Positions 1-13,300 of a DNA stretch of 64,000 nucleotides are shown here, piece by piece. A program made the translations under genes and the position numbers. The DNA is from Liolophura sinensis. Lineage: Eukaryota; Mollusca; Polyplacophora; Chitonida; Chitonidae. How positions within the stretch are numbered: position 1 is the stretch's first letter; each line of letters opens with the position of its first letter. The stretch lies in the NCBI RefSeq assembly GCF_032854445.1, contig NC_088302.1:56460237-56524236 (forward strand). Reading direction: 5' to 3'. The notes under the pieces were generated by a model that had not been told where the DNA came from, made no database searches, and saw only the letters and a list, made by a program, of their open reading frames with translations.

Positions 1-1379
1 TGTGTATGTGTATGGGACTTAACCCAGTAGAGACTGTTACATTTGTGGAGACACATGCTATTGTGTATGTGTATGGTACTTAACCCAGTAGAAACTGTTA
101 CATTTGTGGAGACACATGCTATTGTGTATGTGTATGGTACTTAACCCAGTAGAAACTGTTACATAGGTGAAGACACATGTTGTTGTGTGGTCATAACACA
201 GTGGAGACTGTGTCATTGGTGGAGACACATACTATTATGTATGTGTACGGAGCCTAACACATTTGAGACAGTTTCATTGGTGGAGACAGATGCTGTAGTG
301 AGGTCATAACACAGTAGAGACAGTTTCATTGGTGGAGACACATGCTGTTGTGTGGTCATAACCCAGTAGAGACAGTTTCATTGGTGGAGACACATGCTGT
401 AGTGTGGTCATAACCCAGTAGAGACAGTTTCATTGGTGGAGACACATGCTGCTGTATGGTCATAACACAATAGAGAGAGTTTCCTTGTTGGAGACACATG
501 CTGTTGTGTGGTCATAACCCAGTAGAGACAGTTTCATTGGTGGAGACAGATGCTGTTGTGTGGTCATAACCCTTTAGAGAGAGTTTCATTGGTAGAGACA
601 CATGCTGTAGTGTGGTCATAACCCAGTAGAGACAGTTTCCTTGTTGGAGACAGATGCTGTTGTGTGGTTATAACCCAGTAGAGACAGTTTCATTGGTAGA
701 GACACATGCTGTTGTGTGGTCATAACCCAGTAGAGACAGTTTCATTGTTGGAGACAGATGCTGTTGTGTGGTCATAACCCAGTAGAGACAGTTTCCTTGT
801 TGGAGACAGATGCTGTTGTGTGGTTATAACCCAGTAGGGACAGTTTCATTGGTGGAGACACATGCTGTTGTGTGATCATAACCCAGTAGAGACAGTTTCA
901 TTGGTGGAGACAGATGCTGTTGTGTGGTCATAACCCAGTAGAGACAGTTTCATTGGTAGAGACACATGCTGTTGTGTGGTCATAACCCAGTAGAGACAGT
1001 TTCATTGGTGGAGACAGATGCTGCTGTGTGGTCATAACCCAGTAGAGAAAGTTTCCTTGTTGGAGACACATGCTGTTGTGTGGTCATAATCCAGTAGAGA
1101 CAGTTTCATTGGTGGAGACAGATGCTGCTGTGTGGTCATAACCCAGTAGAGACAGTTTCATTGGTGGAGACACATGCTGTTGTGTGGTCATAACCCAGTA
1201 GAGACAGTTTCATTGGTGGAGACACATGCTGTTGTGTAGTCATAACCCAGTAGAGACAGTTTCATTGGTGGAGACACATGCTGTTGTGTTGTCATAACCC
1301 AGTAGAGACAGTTTCATTGGTGGAGACAGATGCTGCTGTGTGGTCATAACCCAGTAGAGACAGTTTCATTGGTAGAGAC
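1..1379. repeat. 52-bp minisatellite, about 25 copies
   Basis: Head-to-tail units of about 52 bp, each with the core GTCATAACCCAGTAGAGACA followed by GTTTCATTGGTGGAGACA. The first 300 bases have longer, more diverged units (about 61 bp, with GTATGTGTATGG). Units alternate between CACATG and CAGATG forms and between GGTGG, GTTGG and GGTAG forms. The array runs off the left edge, so its full length is unknown. No conserved protein is encoded. Confidence 0.95.
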
Positions 1380-2710
1380 ATGTCTGCAAAACAGGACAGT
1401 TCCATATCATTTATTTGTGTGAATGCTTTATTTTTAGGTGTCTCATGTTTATGCACAGTTTATTTATGTTCCCTCACTTTTTCTTTCACCTCAGAATGGA
1501 TGGTTATCCTGGTTTATTGTGGTACAAACATAAAATTTGCAGCTAATTTTTACTTACAAATTTTGCTTATACATTCCTCATTGTCCTTTAGAAATAGGTA
1601 AAGTTAAGAAAGCAGAAGGTTAAAAAGTTAGAGCATGACATATTAACGAACTTCATCTGATGATCCATAACTTTATAATAGAGGAGTTGTTGTACTTTTA
1701 AATAATCACCCAAATCTATATAACAGAGGATTCACTCATTTAACTGTTGATTTTTAATTTATAATAATGGATTCATTCATTTCAACTGTTGATTCATCAT
1801 TTTAATTGATTATTCTTTTTGTTTTATATACTAATGGAGGAATTTCAAACATTGGTTGTAATGAAAAGATAACTTTTTAGGCTTCGCTGTGATTTCTCCA
1901 TTCACACATTTCCTCATTCATATCATGATGATTTTGGATATTAAGTTGTAAGCTGGATTCAGGATAGTACATACGAAGAAACAGTTAAGGTTTACAACCT
2001 GGCTGTACTCTTGTTCTACAGAGGCTGTCAGCAGGCATGGCAGGTGTAGTGGATTTCACCCCAGACAGCACAGGGTGATGGATTTTAGCTCTTGTTTCCG
2101 TTTGTGTTTTGGAGTATTCACTATTTCTTTATGTTGTATTGTGTGATTTTCAATGTTTTTAATTTTGGTTTGAGGGTTGAGGACGGGTTATGCTTAGTTG
2201 ATTTATTGAGTTAGATTACTGATAACAGTGACACATATTTAAATGAATCTAGAATATTTGAGCCATTTTGTTCTTGTGTTGACTGGTTTTCAGTTCATCC
2301 AAATAGATTGTTTACCAAGTGGCCAGTTTCAGTGATGTACATATGGTTTTATGACATGCAGCATAGTATTCACAGGACTCCAAGGGAAACTTTAAGTAAA
2401 AATAAAACAACTTCTAAACATCCTTTGAAATGGCAATGCACCCACAAAACATTCTCTCTACTGCAGTACTACATTTGTAATTTACCATATTAATTAATGA
2501 ATGTATTTAATATGTATGACATTTGTAGGTAACAATCCTTGACATGTGTACAATAACTGACTCCCAGGTTTGCTAAACATTCCCTTCTTTGTTACAGGTA
2601 TCCATCTTTTGCCAGACATGTTTGATGTCAGATCTCACCAATAGACCAATACTGTTCCCAGGTAGACAACAGCTGTAGGACCAAGCTGCCAAACTCAACT
2701 GGAGTTTTGT
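1380..2710. other. AT-rich intergenic stretch, no gene seen
   Basis: Single-copy AT-rich sequence between two minisatellites. The open frames are short and unlike any family I know. I see no splice-bounded exon. Confidence 0.6.
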
Positions 2711-3030
2711 ATGCTGAGAAAAGGGGGTGGAGCCTGTGCATTGTGTGTTGTGTTGCCAAGGGACTGCACTGTCCAGATCATGTTGGCTAATAATGAGAGG
2801 GTGTACACTGTCATGTTGCCTAATAATGGCAGGGTCTGCACAGTAATGTTGCCTAATAATGGCAGGCTCTACACGGTCATGTTGCCTAATCATGGCAGTG
2901 TCTGCACAGTCATGTTGCCTAATAATGGCAGGGTCTGCACGGTCATGTTGCCTAACAATGGCAGGGTCTGTACTGTCATGTTACCTAATAATGGCAGGGT
3001 CTACACTGTCATGTTGCCCAAGAACGTGTG
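2711..3030. repeat. 33-bp minisatellite, about 8 copies
   Basis: Units of 33 bp around ATGTTGCCTAATAATGGCAG then GGTCTGCACAGTC. Because 33 is a multiple of three, several frames stay open across it; these are repeat artefacts. Diverged relatives (TGTTGCCC with nearby GGTTGGG or GGTCGGG) continue to about 3,320. Confidence 0.9.
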
Positions 3031-3739
3031 TTGTCTATGCAATTTATGTCTTGTTGCCCTCGTAATGAGGATGGGGCCAAGACTCCTTCCGTTATGTTAC
3101 CTTAGGATACTGTTAATGTACCGAATTGCCCTAGGAGGGTGAGGTCTAGCTGTTCGTCATGCAAGTTTTATGTGAGCATGTCAGAACATGAGTGGGTCTA
3201 TACATTTTATCTTGTTGCCCCTAAAACGAGGGTTGGGAATAGATCATGGTTGGGTTCTACACTGTTTATTTCATGTTGCCCAAAAGCAAGGGTCGGGTCT
3301 AGATTTTTATTTTGTGATACCCCTGAAGATGGTTGGAAAATAGGGAGTAAAACGATGGTGGGCTATGTGCATGTTTGCCATGTCTCATTATAATCAAACA
3401 GCAGGAATGAGTATGTTAGTGGTTAGTTAGCAAACTTTCAAGATATCCGGGATCTTGGCTGCATTTTTTTGTCCTCAGTAAAGTGTGGTACTCTAATGCT
3501 GGATAGATTTACTTCTGTAGGTACATATGTACTTATTATCTTTATGTAACAATCAGTTATATACAACTTAAATTTTTCAAAACTTTTACATATCATAGTT
3601 ATCCCATTTTGATGCTGTCATATGTATAGATTTCCTCTGCTACATATACTTAAGAGACAGTCAATTCTGTGCACCCACCTATCCCAGTTTTATTCAAAAG
3701 TCTATAAAAGAGGTAGATTTTGTGATATATTATCATTTG
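3031..3739. other. Decayed repeat flank, no gene seen
   Basis: Decaying relatives of the 33-bp unit up to about 3,320, then AT-rich single-copy sequence. No exon or RNA gene recognised. Confidence 0.5.
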
Positions 3740-3892
3740 CTAGTCTTCATTTATTTGATTGGTGTTTTCTGCGATACTGGTACTCAATAATATTCACTCA
3801 TGCAAAGGCGGTCAGCATTATGGTGGGAAGAAACTGAACAGGGCCTGGAGGAAACTGAACAGGGCCTAGAGGAAACCCACGACCTGTTAGTC
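3740..3892 (-). mobile_element. SINE family A fragment
   Basis: Contains the reverse complement of the family A tail (ATTTATTTGATTGGTGTTTT), then GCGGTCAGCATTATGGTGGG and a duplicated AACTGAACAGGGCCT piece, ending at GGAAACCCACGACC. It matches the 3' half of the full copy at 62,868-63,140. The head is missing. Confidence 0.75.
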
Positions 3893-5141
3893 TTTAACAT
3901 AAAATATTCATAGGTATTAAGAGGTGTTAAAAGGTGGACTTTTGAGTAACTTGCCTCTCTACTTAAAGTGGATCAAATGATAATGTTTTTTCGACTTTGA
4001 GCAATTTTGAGTTTACTCTTTGAGTAAAATAGAACTTCTTGTTTGCTCATATATCTGACCCTACTTTTAGCAGTGATCAAAAGTAAATTTAAAGGGATTG
4101 AAATTTTGTTAAACTGTAAATAAATTGTGGGAAATATTTTGTGCAATTGTAATTTGAGTGGAAAAATATTGGTTTAAGGGAGGATATATGAAGACTACCA
4201 ATAGGAAATGGTCTGAGGGTCTTCATGTAGGTTTGTACACAGTGTTCAGCTCTACATGTATGCGGTAATCACTGTCTTTTGTAAACAGGGGCTTCCTGAA
4301 AGTGATCAGAATGGAAACACAAAGCTAAGGGGTTAGACCAAAGACTGAGGACTAATAACTCATTCCAGACAGATGTAGTAACATGTGCAATCTGTTTTTT
4401 TCTTGATTTAAATACATGTAACTCACATTCCGATCAAATAATGGTGCCACCAGTGTTAGTGGTTAACCGAGAATCATGTTTGAAGTGTATTCTTGAAGAA
4501 GCACCTGTGTTGCTATTTACAAGCAAATCATTCCATGTGAACAGAAATAGAAGCTAAAGATGAATGCAGTGTTACAGGAATTTGAAGTTTTGACATTACA
4601 TCATGGAGACACATTTTAATTAAATTGTGGTGACATTGTGAAAGCCAGTCTGTGCAATATTTAAAATTATTCCCCAGAATATATTGATTTACCAAGTATC
4701 TTAACTAAATATTTTGTGAAAATGAATAAAATTGATAATAGATTGTATTAATTATTGTGTGTGCTGGCAGATGTTTAGCACCAATTAACTCTCCCACGCC
4801 ATTATATGATGTCTTATCACAAAGGGATATGGACTTGATGGTGTCACATTGAATCGGCTATAACATTGCCTCCTGATAACTTCTGGCCTGTGCCAGTGAC
4901 GGTCAGCAGATCGTGTTTGAATTAATTTTGATGTCATTGTTGTGGGACATACTTGTGAATATATTACATATATCTACGTTGTGTAATTCATGAATAGTAT
5001 GCATTAAAAAATGCTCCATCTTACTTGTTTATATATTAAATAACATGTTAACCCTAATGCTTGCCTTCAGTTTGTTTCCTTTGTTTTTTGTCATGATCTT
5101 AGTACATTTTTGATTTACTAAAACCTATTTAACGTCTAGAC
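3893..5141. other. Intergenic, no gene seen
   Basis: AT-rich single-copy sequence without a recognisable exon, repeat array or RNA gene. Confidence 0.55.
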
Positions 5142-5465
5142 ATGGATTGGTTATTCACCAGGCACTGCCAGTGTGTCTTACTGTGGACTGGTTGTTCACC
5201 AGGCACTGGTAGTGTGTCTTACTGTGGATTGGTTATTCACCAGGCACTGCCAGTGTGTCTTACTGTGGATTGGTTATTCACCAGGCACTGGCAGTGTGTC
5301 TTACTGTGGACTGGATATTCACCAGGCACTGGCAGTGTGTCTTACTGTGGACTGGTTATTCACCAGGCACTGCCAGTGTGTCTTACTGTGGATTGGTTAT
5401 TTACTAGGCACTGCCAGTGTATCTGACTGTGCACTGGTTATTCGCCATGCACTGCCAGTGTGTCT
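5142..5465. repeat. 41-bp minisatellite, about 8 copies
   Basis: Tandem 41-bp units built on TGGTTATTCACCAGGCACTG and CCAGTGTGTCTTACTGTGGA. Since 41 is not a multiple of three, successive copies rotate through the frames and leave overlapping open frames that are not genes. Confidence 0.92.
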
Positions 5466-5654
5466 TGCTGATCTTGTCTGTATGTGCAGTGCACAGAACA
5501 TTAGTCCACACTAAAGCTTTTATCAAGCCTCTTATCTCAGATTTTACACTGAACAGATGGCCTTCACCTTGCCCTAATGTATCAACTCAAATAAACATGG
5601 AACATGTTCTGATGTAACATATTCGAGATGTGAAACAAATTATTACTTTTGGTC

Positions 5655-5850
5655 GAGTTCAAGTCCACCTCATGCTGGCTTCCCCTCCAGTGGTACATGC
5701 ATGGGAAGGTCTGCAAGTAACCTGCAGAGTGTTGTGGGTTTCCCCACAGCTACGTCCAGTTTCCTCCAACCATAATGCTGGCTGCCATCGGAAAAGAGAA
5801 ATATTCTTGAGTACAGCTTAAAACTCAAATCACCGAAATAAATGCAAGTT
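5655..5850 (+). mobile_element. SINE family A, 5'-truncated
   Basis: Begins near the B-box-like GAGTTCAAGTCC and runs through CATGCTGGCTTCCCCTCCAG, the conserved CCATAATGCTGGCTGCCATC and the tail motif GAAATATTCTTGAGTACAGC to CAAATCACCGAAATAAAT. The A-box half is missing. Confidence 0.8.
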
Positions 5851-5964
5851 TTTGGTAAATCTGAGCCTGCTTTCGATTCACTTGGACATGTGGTGTCCTG
5901 ACCGGAGTTTCTACTTGGTAAAGTAACCATATAATGACGAATAGCAAAGCTTTGTACTATGCTT

Positions 5965-6498
5965 CTTTTAAGTACTTATGATCTGTGAAAGATAATTTCC
6001 TTCTATTGTAGAGTAAGCTTCTGTTACTTATGAAATAATGACTAAGTACTTATGATCTGTGAAAGATAATTTTCTTCTATTGTAGAGTAAGCTTCTGTTA
6101 CTTATGAAATAATGACTAAGTACTTATGACCTGTGAAAGATAATTTTCTTCTATTGTAGAGTAAGCTTCTGTTACTTATGAAATAATGACTAAGTACTTA
6201 TGATCTGTGAAAGATAATTTTCTTCTATTGTAGAGTAAGCTTCTGTTACTTATGAAATAATGACTAAGTACTTATGATCTGTGAAAGATAATTTTCTTCT
6301 ATTGTAGAGTAAGCTTCTGTTAATTATGAAATAATGACTAAGTACTTATGATCTGTGAAAGATAATTTTCTTCTATTGTAGAGTAAGCTTCTGTTACTTA
6401 TGAAATAATGACTAAGTACTTATGATCTGTGAAAGATAATTTTCTTCTATTGTAGAGTAAGCTTCTGTTAATTATGAAATAATGACTAAGAACTTATA
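5965..6498. repeat. 74-bp minisatellite, 7 copies
   Basis: Seven nearly identical 74-bp units (AGTACTTATGATCTGTGAAA ... GTAGAGTAAGCTTCTGTTAC). Copies differ by only one or two bases, so the array is young or homogenised. Confidence 0.95.
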
Positions 6499-6589
6499 GA
6501 ATCCACCATTTTCATGATGTAAAATTTGATTTGCCATCAAACTTTAAGGTCCAGTCAGATATTCATGTTCCCTGTAGTTAAGCCAGGTA

Positions 6590-6905
6590 TCAACATTCAG
6601 ACCTCAACACTCCCCTGTTCACTGTGGTCAAGTCAGACATCAATATTCACTGTGGTCAAGTCAGTATTCATCAATATTCACTGTGGTCAAGTCAGACTTA
6701 AGTATTCACTGTGGTCAAGGTATCAACATTCCGTGGTCAAATCAGACATCTACATGTATGTTCCTCGTGATCAAACCAGGCATCAATGTTCCCTGTGGTG
6801 ATATCGGGCGTCAAACTTCCCTATGGCCAACAGACATTTACCAATGTACATTCCCTGTGGTGATGTCAGGTGGCAAACTTCCCTGTGGTCAAGCCAGGCA
6901 ATCCT
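6590..6905. repeat. Degenerate short tandem repeat, about 28 bp
   Basis: Irregular units built on GTGGTCAAGTCAGACATCAA and ATTCACT or TTCCCT, with indels between copies. It looks like an old decaying minisatellite. Confidence 0.75.
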
Positions 6906-8214
6906 GAAGTCAGTCCCATATCAATGCTGGATATCTACTGCACTTATAGTCTCTGAGCAACTGATCCTGTGAATCAAACAGAATAAAACGAGATTTAAAC
7001 ATGAACTAAATGTTAATAGTAGTATATCATGTTCACAGTAGTTAACTATGGTTATCTGATGATTTATTATTCTTATAAGTGTGATACTCTCAATTACACC
7101 AGCTTTAACGTTATATTCATCGTAAAAAATGAAATTTGTATGTTTAGTCTTTTGTCAAAAACAACTAAAATAACTAGTAAATCATAACTAATCCATAACT
7201 AAAGTGCTTTTCTTGAAAGTACCCTTTCGGGAAGAGTTTTGGGGGTTGTGGTGGTTGCAAGTTTTCTTTTTCTTTTTTTTTTTTTCACCACTTTTTTTTT
7301 TATTATTCACATATTTTGATCATTCTTCTTTTCTGCCATTTCTTTTTTCTTTTCACTTTTATTTCTTTTCTCTTCATGAATCTTTTATTTTCATAACCAT
7401 CCAGCATGTTTTCTTTTCTTCACCAACCACCACATTTATATACAAAGATAACCACAATTTCAAAATGACAAGAAGTAATTTAAATATTACAGTACTCTTA
7501 CATGATTTCAAAGTCAAAATACAATCCACAGTATACAGTGTAACAGTGAAAGCCTTGAAAACAATATATACATTTGCATGTACATGAATGAAAACAAACT
7601 GTTCTCCATTTACAAGTTTTTTATCATTATCACTGGGACTTTACAGCAACAACTGACTATATGCACCAAGGAGGACATTAAAACCAGGTAAACAGAAACA
7701 CTGATAAAAGCTAACCAAAAGAGGCACAGGTCAGTCAAACCCCGCACAGCTCTGTGCATTAAAAGTGAATCAGTAAAAGGACAGTAATGTAAATAAACAG
7801 ACATACATCAAATTCGCATTATTTAATTTCACACACAAATAACAGATAGTAAAGAAACAATAATATTTAACAATGTTCTTTCTTGCACACATGAAAACAG
7901 TACCAATGGCTTTTCACTGGTTGGCAAGCATTCTGATCTAACACATGGTTTAAGGAATTCTCTCTCTCCAATTTCCACCAATACAAGGTAGCCTCTGTTT
8001 AACTATGTAAACGAGATGTTTATATTGCACAGGAGAACATATAGGTGCTTTCTAAAAGTTAAATGAAATTTATGACAATATTTACACTGCCACAATCTTC
8101 TCTACGGAATGAACATTATCAAAAATGCTGACTGTTTTAACATTATTGTCATTGCCCAAATTTCCAAGAATTTCTAAGAACATAGGCAAACTGAACCGCT
8201 TTGCTACAAGCTGA
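6906..8214 (-). other. Possible distal RBM26 3' UTR, T-rich stretch
   Basis: No exon seen. A T-rich block lies at about 7,260-7,400. On the minus strand, AATAAA hexamers at 7,384-7,389 and 7,358-7,363 are candidate polyadenylation signals for RBM26, about 2.9 kb beyond its stop codon. That assignment is a guess from strand and position; transcript data would settle it. Confidence 0.3.
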
Positions 8215-8935
8215 CCCACCGGGCATATTTAATAGCGGCTGGACCGTATTAGCTGAAACATTAGGTACAGAGGCAAACAGAACTGCTGTGCTACAATATA
8301 GCAGCTGAAACACTGGGCACATTAGCTGAAACATTGGGTACAGAGGCAAACAGAACTGCTGTGTTACAATATAGCAGCTGAAACACTGGGCACATTAGCT
8401 GAAACATTGGGTACGATTGGCAAACAGAACTGCTGTGCTACAATATAGCAGCTGAAACACTGGGCACATTAGCTGCAGCATGGGGTACAGAGGCAAACAG
8501 AACTGCTGTGCTACAATATAGCAGCTGAAACACTGGGCACATTAGCTGCAGCATGGGGTACAGAGGCAAACAGAACTGCTATGTTACAATATAGCAGCTG
8601 AAACACTGGGCACATTAGCTGAAACATTGGTGCAGAGGCAAACAGAATTCCTGTGCTACAATATAGCAGCTGAAACACTGGGCACATTAGCTGAAACATG
8701 GGGTACAGAGGCAAACAGAACTGCTGTGCTACAATATAGCAGCTGAAACACTGGGCACATTAGCTTCAGCATGGGGTACAGAGGCAAACAGAACTGCTGT
8801 GCTACAATATAGCAGCTGAAACACTGGGCACATTAGCTGAAACACTGGGTACAGAGGGAAACAGAATTGCTGTGCTACAATATAGCAGCTGAAACACTGG
8901 GCACATTAGCTGCAGCATGGGGTACGCAGGAACCC
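8215..8935. repeat. 73-bp minisatellite, about 10 copies
   Basis: Tandem 73-bp units with CTACAATATAGCAGCTGAAA, CACTGGGCACATTAGCTG and GGGTACAGAGGCAAACAGA. It lies downstream of the RBM26 stop on that gene's strand and may be transcribed in its 3' UTR. Short open frames across it on both strands are artefacts. Confidence 0.92.
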
Positions 8936-10266
8936 CTAGGCACATTGACCATACTTCATCATGTGACAAATCAGATTCTAACACCACACTACACTTCCTT
9001 TAAATCATCACCAGCCAAAACTCGTCAGACATTGCCTCTACCTTCAAAGAATTACGGAAATTTCATGCTGCATTCTCAGCAAATCAACATATAATGGAAC
9101 AACTTCACACATTACATCTTCATATTATGTGTCAGTGATCACTACTTCTCTCGACGTCAGGATCAGGCACGTTTGCCGTTAAGTAGTAGATATGACCTTT
9201 CAGTAGTCGATATGACCTTTCAGCACTTCTCCAATACAAAACTTTAAAACACCATGACAAGATTTACAACAGTATCCAGATTTATGTGCGATGACATGAG
9301 AGACAAAACAGTTCCATAAAATAAAAGAGTATGATTAAATACTAATCCAATATAGCTTGTTGATTTAAGACGTAGGGAAATACATTACCATTAGCCCAAT
9401 ACAATTAATTCTGAACAGATTTGCGTATTAATTCAGGCAGTAAAATGTAAAATCCACCTCATGTAAGAGTGCATATTCACTAAACAAAAAAGGCTTTAAT
9501 GCCTTTAAAAAAAGGACAACTCTTAACCTTTTTGTGCTTTAAACAGTTGCAAAGAAAGAAAAGGAAAAAAAAAACAAGAAAAAAAGTCTGAAGGTTCATG
9601 TACATGTCACTGCACCAAAATTACACCACATCAAATCTTTCCACAAAGCTTCACAGTGTTAAGTTACTGCTGGACTCACTAGTTGTGACCAACAAAATTG
9701 CATACAAGATGTAGAATATACACCTTCAACCCCATCTCTGATTGTTAAGCTTTCCTTAAAAAGTAGGAACACTTACTTCTGCACTGTGTCAAACTACTGT
9801 CATAAAACTGATTAAGATTTGTGTGGAATGATGTGGATGGCAGGAGACCAGTCTGACTGAAAAATGTGACTCTGGGGATTTCTTTGCCGGGGATGAGCCA
9901 GAATATTTTTTCAAACGAATTCAAATCTTGCGTACACACCTTACACTAGATCAGACAAAACTATGAAGGCCGACCAATGAGCTCCTGTGGAGGTTACTTC
10001 TGTAACTAGTAATCTGCAATGGCATTCCTTCCACATAGGTTACATGCTGCCTCAGTGTTCACACCAATGTCTCTGTTTACTGACACCTGTTACCATTTAG
10101 TATTACATGCATAATGAACTTGCTCCCAACATGTCTTTCGAGAAGACAGAAATGAGGATCTACACTTGTTGGGACCCACAAATATTCTCAATTTCTGATG
10201 TTAACCACTGCCTATGAGAAAGTTCTGAATCGCAAGAGCCTCTTGTTTCCATGGTTACTGGTGTTG
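8936..10266 (-). other. Region after RBM26 stop, likely 3' UTR
   Basis: Single-copy AT-rich sequence directly after the RBM26 stop codon at 10,267-10,269. No further exon and no AATAAA on the minus strand in this part, so the transcript may continue leftward. Confidence 0.4.
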
Positions 10267-10362
10267 TTACCGCCTCCAGGATCGGCTCTCTTCGTCTTCC
10301 TCCTCTTCATCATCAGCAGCTAGTAAGGCATCTTCATCTATCTCATCTAATATCCCACTCAC
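10267..10362 (-). CDS. RBM26: RBM26 exon 22 (acidic C-terminus)
   Basis: Encodes VSGILDEIDEDALLAADD, an acidic run and the terminal SRSWRR followed by TAA. The same ending closes vertebrate RBM26. The acceptor is CTGTTGCAG in transcript sense, phase 0. Confidence 0.95.
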   Translation of the reverse strand: MSGILDEIDEDALLAADDEEEEDEESRSWRR

Positions 10363-13300
10363 CTGCAACAGACAAAAACACATGGGCTGAGCGTCTTCTA
10401 AATTGACATTGCTCCATGTAATACTATGTTTACCATTTACTGGTCTGCTCATTGGCGGAGTGGTAAATGGTCAGTGAAATCAACAATTTATCTACAGACA
10501 ACAAAGTTATTAGCACAGGGCACCTTTCATTTGTAAACTGAAGAAAGTAGGTAAGGAACTAGCACTTGTAATGATAGTCACAGCACAGGACAGCCTGTAG
10601 GAGTAGCATGCCAGAGGGCCCCAGATATATTCACATATCTGTACAGTCATTACTTCATCATCATCGTCGTCATCGTCATCATCTTCTCCTGGATCCTGCG
10701 ATGTAGAGAGAACACCAGGGATGTGCCACTTCATGATTAAAGTCTTCCCTTTGAACTCTGTCCCAGTAGCAGCCACCTGAACAAAAAGTCAGCAAAACAA
10801 TAGATAACTAAATCTCTGCCATTGCATGTGGACGCCACATGGATAGTATGTGGATTTATAAAAACCTGTCGATGTATTAATGTGATTGGTGTGTTATATT
10901 GTTCTGAACCGGTTTCACTTCACTGATGGCAATGCAGCTCCCACGTAACCATCACACCTTACCAGGTACTTGACAAACCTCCTGACTTCAGGTCTCTGCT
11001 GTGGCTGTGAACTCAGTCATCAAGAAATAATACACTTCTGGAAAAAGCCATTGGTCTGCATGACCAGTGATAACAAGGATGTAGCATACATTGTGAACGG
11101 CGTAACTAAATGAAGATATCTTGTCCCCTGATTTTGTCAGCAGCTCTGGCAGACCAGGATGCTGTGTGCACAAGGGTTTAATCTAGCACCATTTGCAACA
11201 AGCTGAATGTTCACAGACAGCTCGGTAATTATGATGCAGAACATTTCCAGCTAAAAATAACGACAGGTTAACAGTGAAGTTTAACACAGGCATATTTAAT
11301 AATTACATTGCTAAAGAATGGAAAAAGAAACAATGTTCTTGTCAATAATTACTTCTCAACACGGATAGCTTTAATCTAATATTTTCGGACATTTCTCCAT
11401 GTCCTTTATTAGAAACTTTTGAAAAAAACAAAACATCGCCCACCTTCTCTGCATCCTGTCTAGTTTTAAATGTAACAACTGCTGCTTGGTCGCCTTCAAA
11501 ATCTACGTTCTCCACCTCACCATGTTGCTGGAACAGAAATTATTGATCTTTAGTTTGTTTTACAGAGCATATGAAGTTAATAGCTGAAAAAAGCAAAAAT
11601 GATTTATCAGAAAGAGTTTTAAGTGAAACTGGAGTTTCTGTCTGATGTGAATGTAAATTTACTCATCTAAGAGACTGCATACATGACTTCAGTGGTAAAT
11701 GTAGTGCATGTTCACACAATGATTTCACTTGTACTACAACTGTTGGGTATCCAGAGTGGGTGGGATTAGCAGAAGCCTGGTGGAAACTCCCCAACCCTTT
11801 CCGTATACCTAATAGGCATCCCTAGCTCCTGATGTAAGGTCAGCTCTGCCACCCAAGCAGCAGATGGATTTAAACACCTTACCACATTCACATACAGCCA
11901 GTGGTCTCAAATGAAATGTACTCCCAAAAACCTTAATCAGCGAGACAGCATTAGCCACATAGACCAGAGGATTTGCAGCAGGATAGTAAGTGAAAACATA
12001 TATGTACAAAATACACTTTACTACTTACTGCTAAATGTAACAAGAGATCATTTTTGTCGTCTGGGCCAAAACCAGACATTTTTAATTGCTTTGGTCTTCT
12101 GTCAAGTCGTCGACTGACTGCCGTGAAGCCGCGTCCTCGCCCCCCTCTGCCTCCTCGAGACCAAGTGGTGGACCCCCGACCACGCCCCCGGGGTATAGAA
12201 CCCCTCCCTCTCCCACGACCTCGGCCTGACAGCAAGCCCATGGATGCAGCCTGAAACAAGAGCAATGGCAGCACATCCTCATTTCTCATCAACAACAGAA
12301 ACTCTGTACTATTTTGATTCTTCTGAAGTAGATTTTATAGTTTGTTTATCTAAATCACTCTGGATTATTTCACCTGTTGTACAGCACTGAGAAATGCTGA
12401 CAACAAAGGGAAATACTGACAATGAGAAATGTCAAAAGCCCTGAGAAATGTTGACAACAGTGGGAAATGTTGACACAGTGGGAAATCTCAAAAGCAGTGA
12501 GAAATGTCAAAAAGAAGTGACACATATCAAAAGCAGTGATTTATTTATTTATCTGATTGGTGTTTTACCCTGTACTCAAAAATATTTCACATATACAACA
12601 GCGACCAGCATTGTAGTGGGAGGAACAAAAGCAGTGAGAAATGTTGACAACAATTACAGGACTTCATACTGACACCACTCAGAAGCTATGGAATAGACTT
12701 ATTACACTGGCTTGTTAGTTAGAAATGTATGAATAAGGACAAGAAACTCACCTCTCGTGTGAGATCATCTAGCTTCTTCCTCAGATCTGATGTATCATCA
12801 CCAGCATGTTGTTTAGAGATCAATTCTAATTCTGTATCCAGTATTTCTTTCTTAGCCTGAAACGCAAAAAAAAGGGTAACCGGTTCTGTCCACAAGATTT
12901 CTTCTCCTAACTTAAAAGTAATATGTTATGATTTTTAGTATGAAGAAACTGATCCATTCTTTGCCATTAAATATCTATTTGCTGGTTTTTGAGAAATCAA
13001 ATTTTGGACTGATTGGCCAGTTTCATGAGGAAAGAATATCCCCAGGTGAGACAGGTATTTAGTTTATTTTAACTTACCTGAACATCAGATTTGAATGTTG
13101 TTTTTTTAGGCATCAGCTCAGTCTTCAGGTTGTCAATCTGAACAGACAAATCTTTGATTGTCTGTCAGGAAGAAAGAAAAAGCTTGTTCACAATATGCAC
13201 AGATTTAGGATAAAGTCATTCATGTACACATGCCTTAAAATTATTCAGAAACACTTCAGACTTATTATTTGTTAATGCTGTCAGCTAAGATAGATCATGG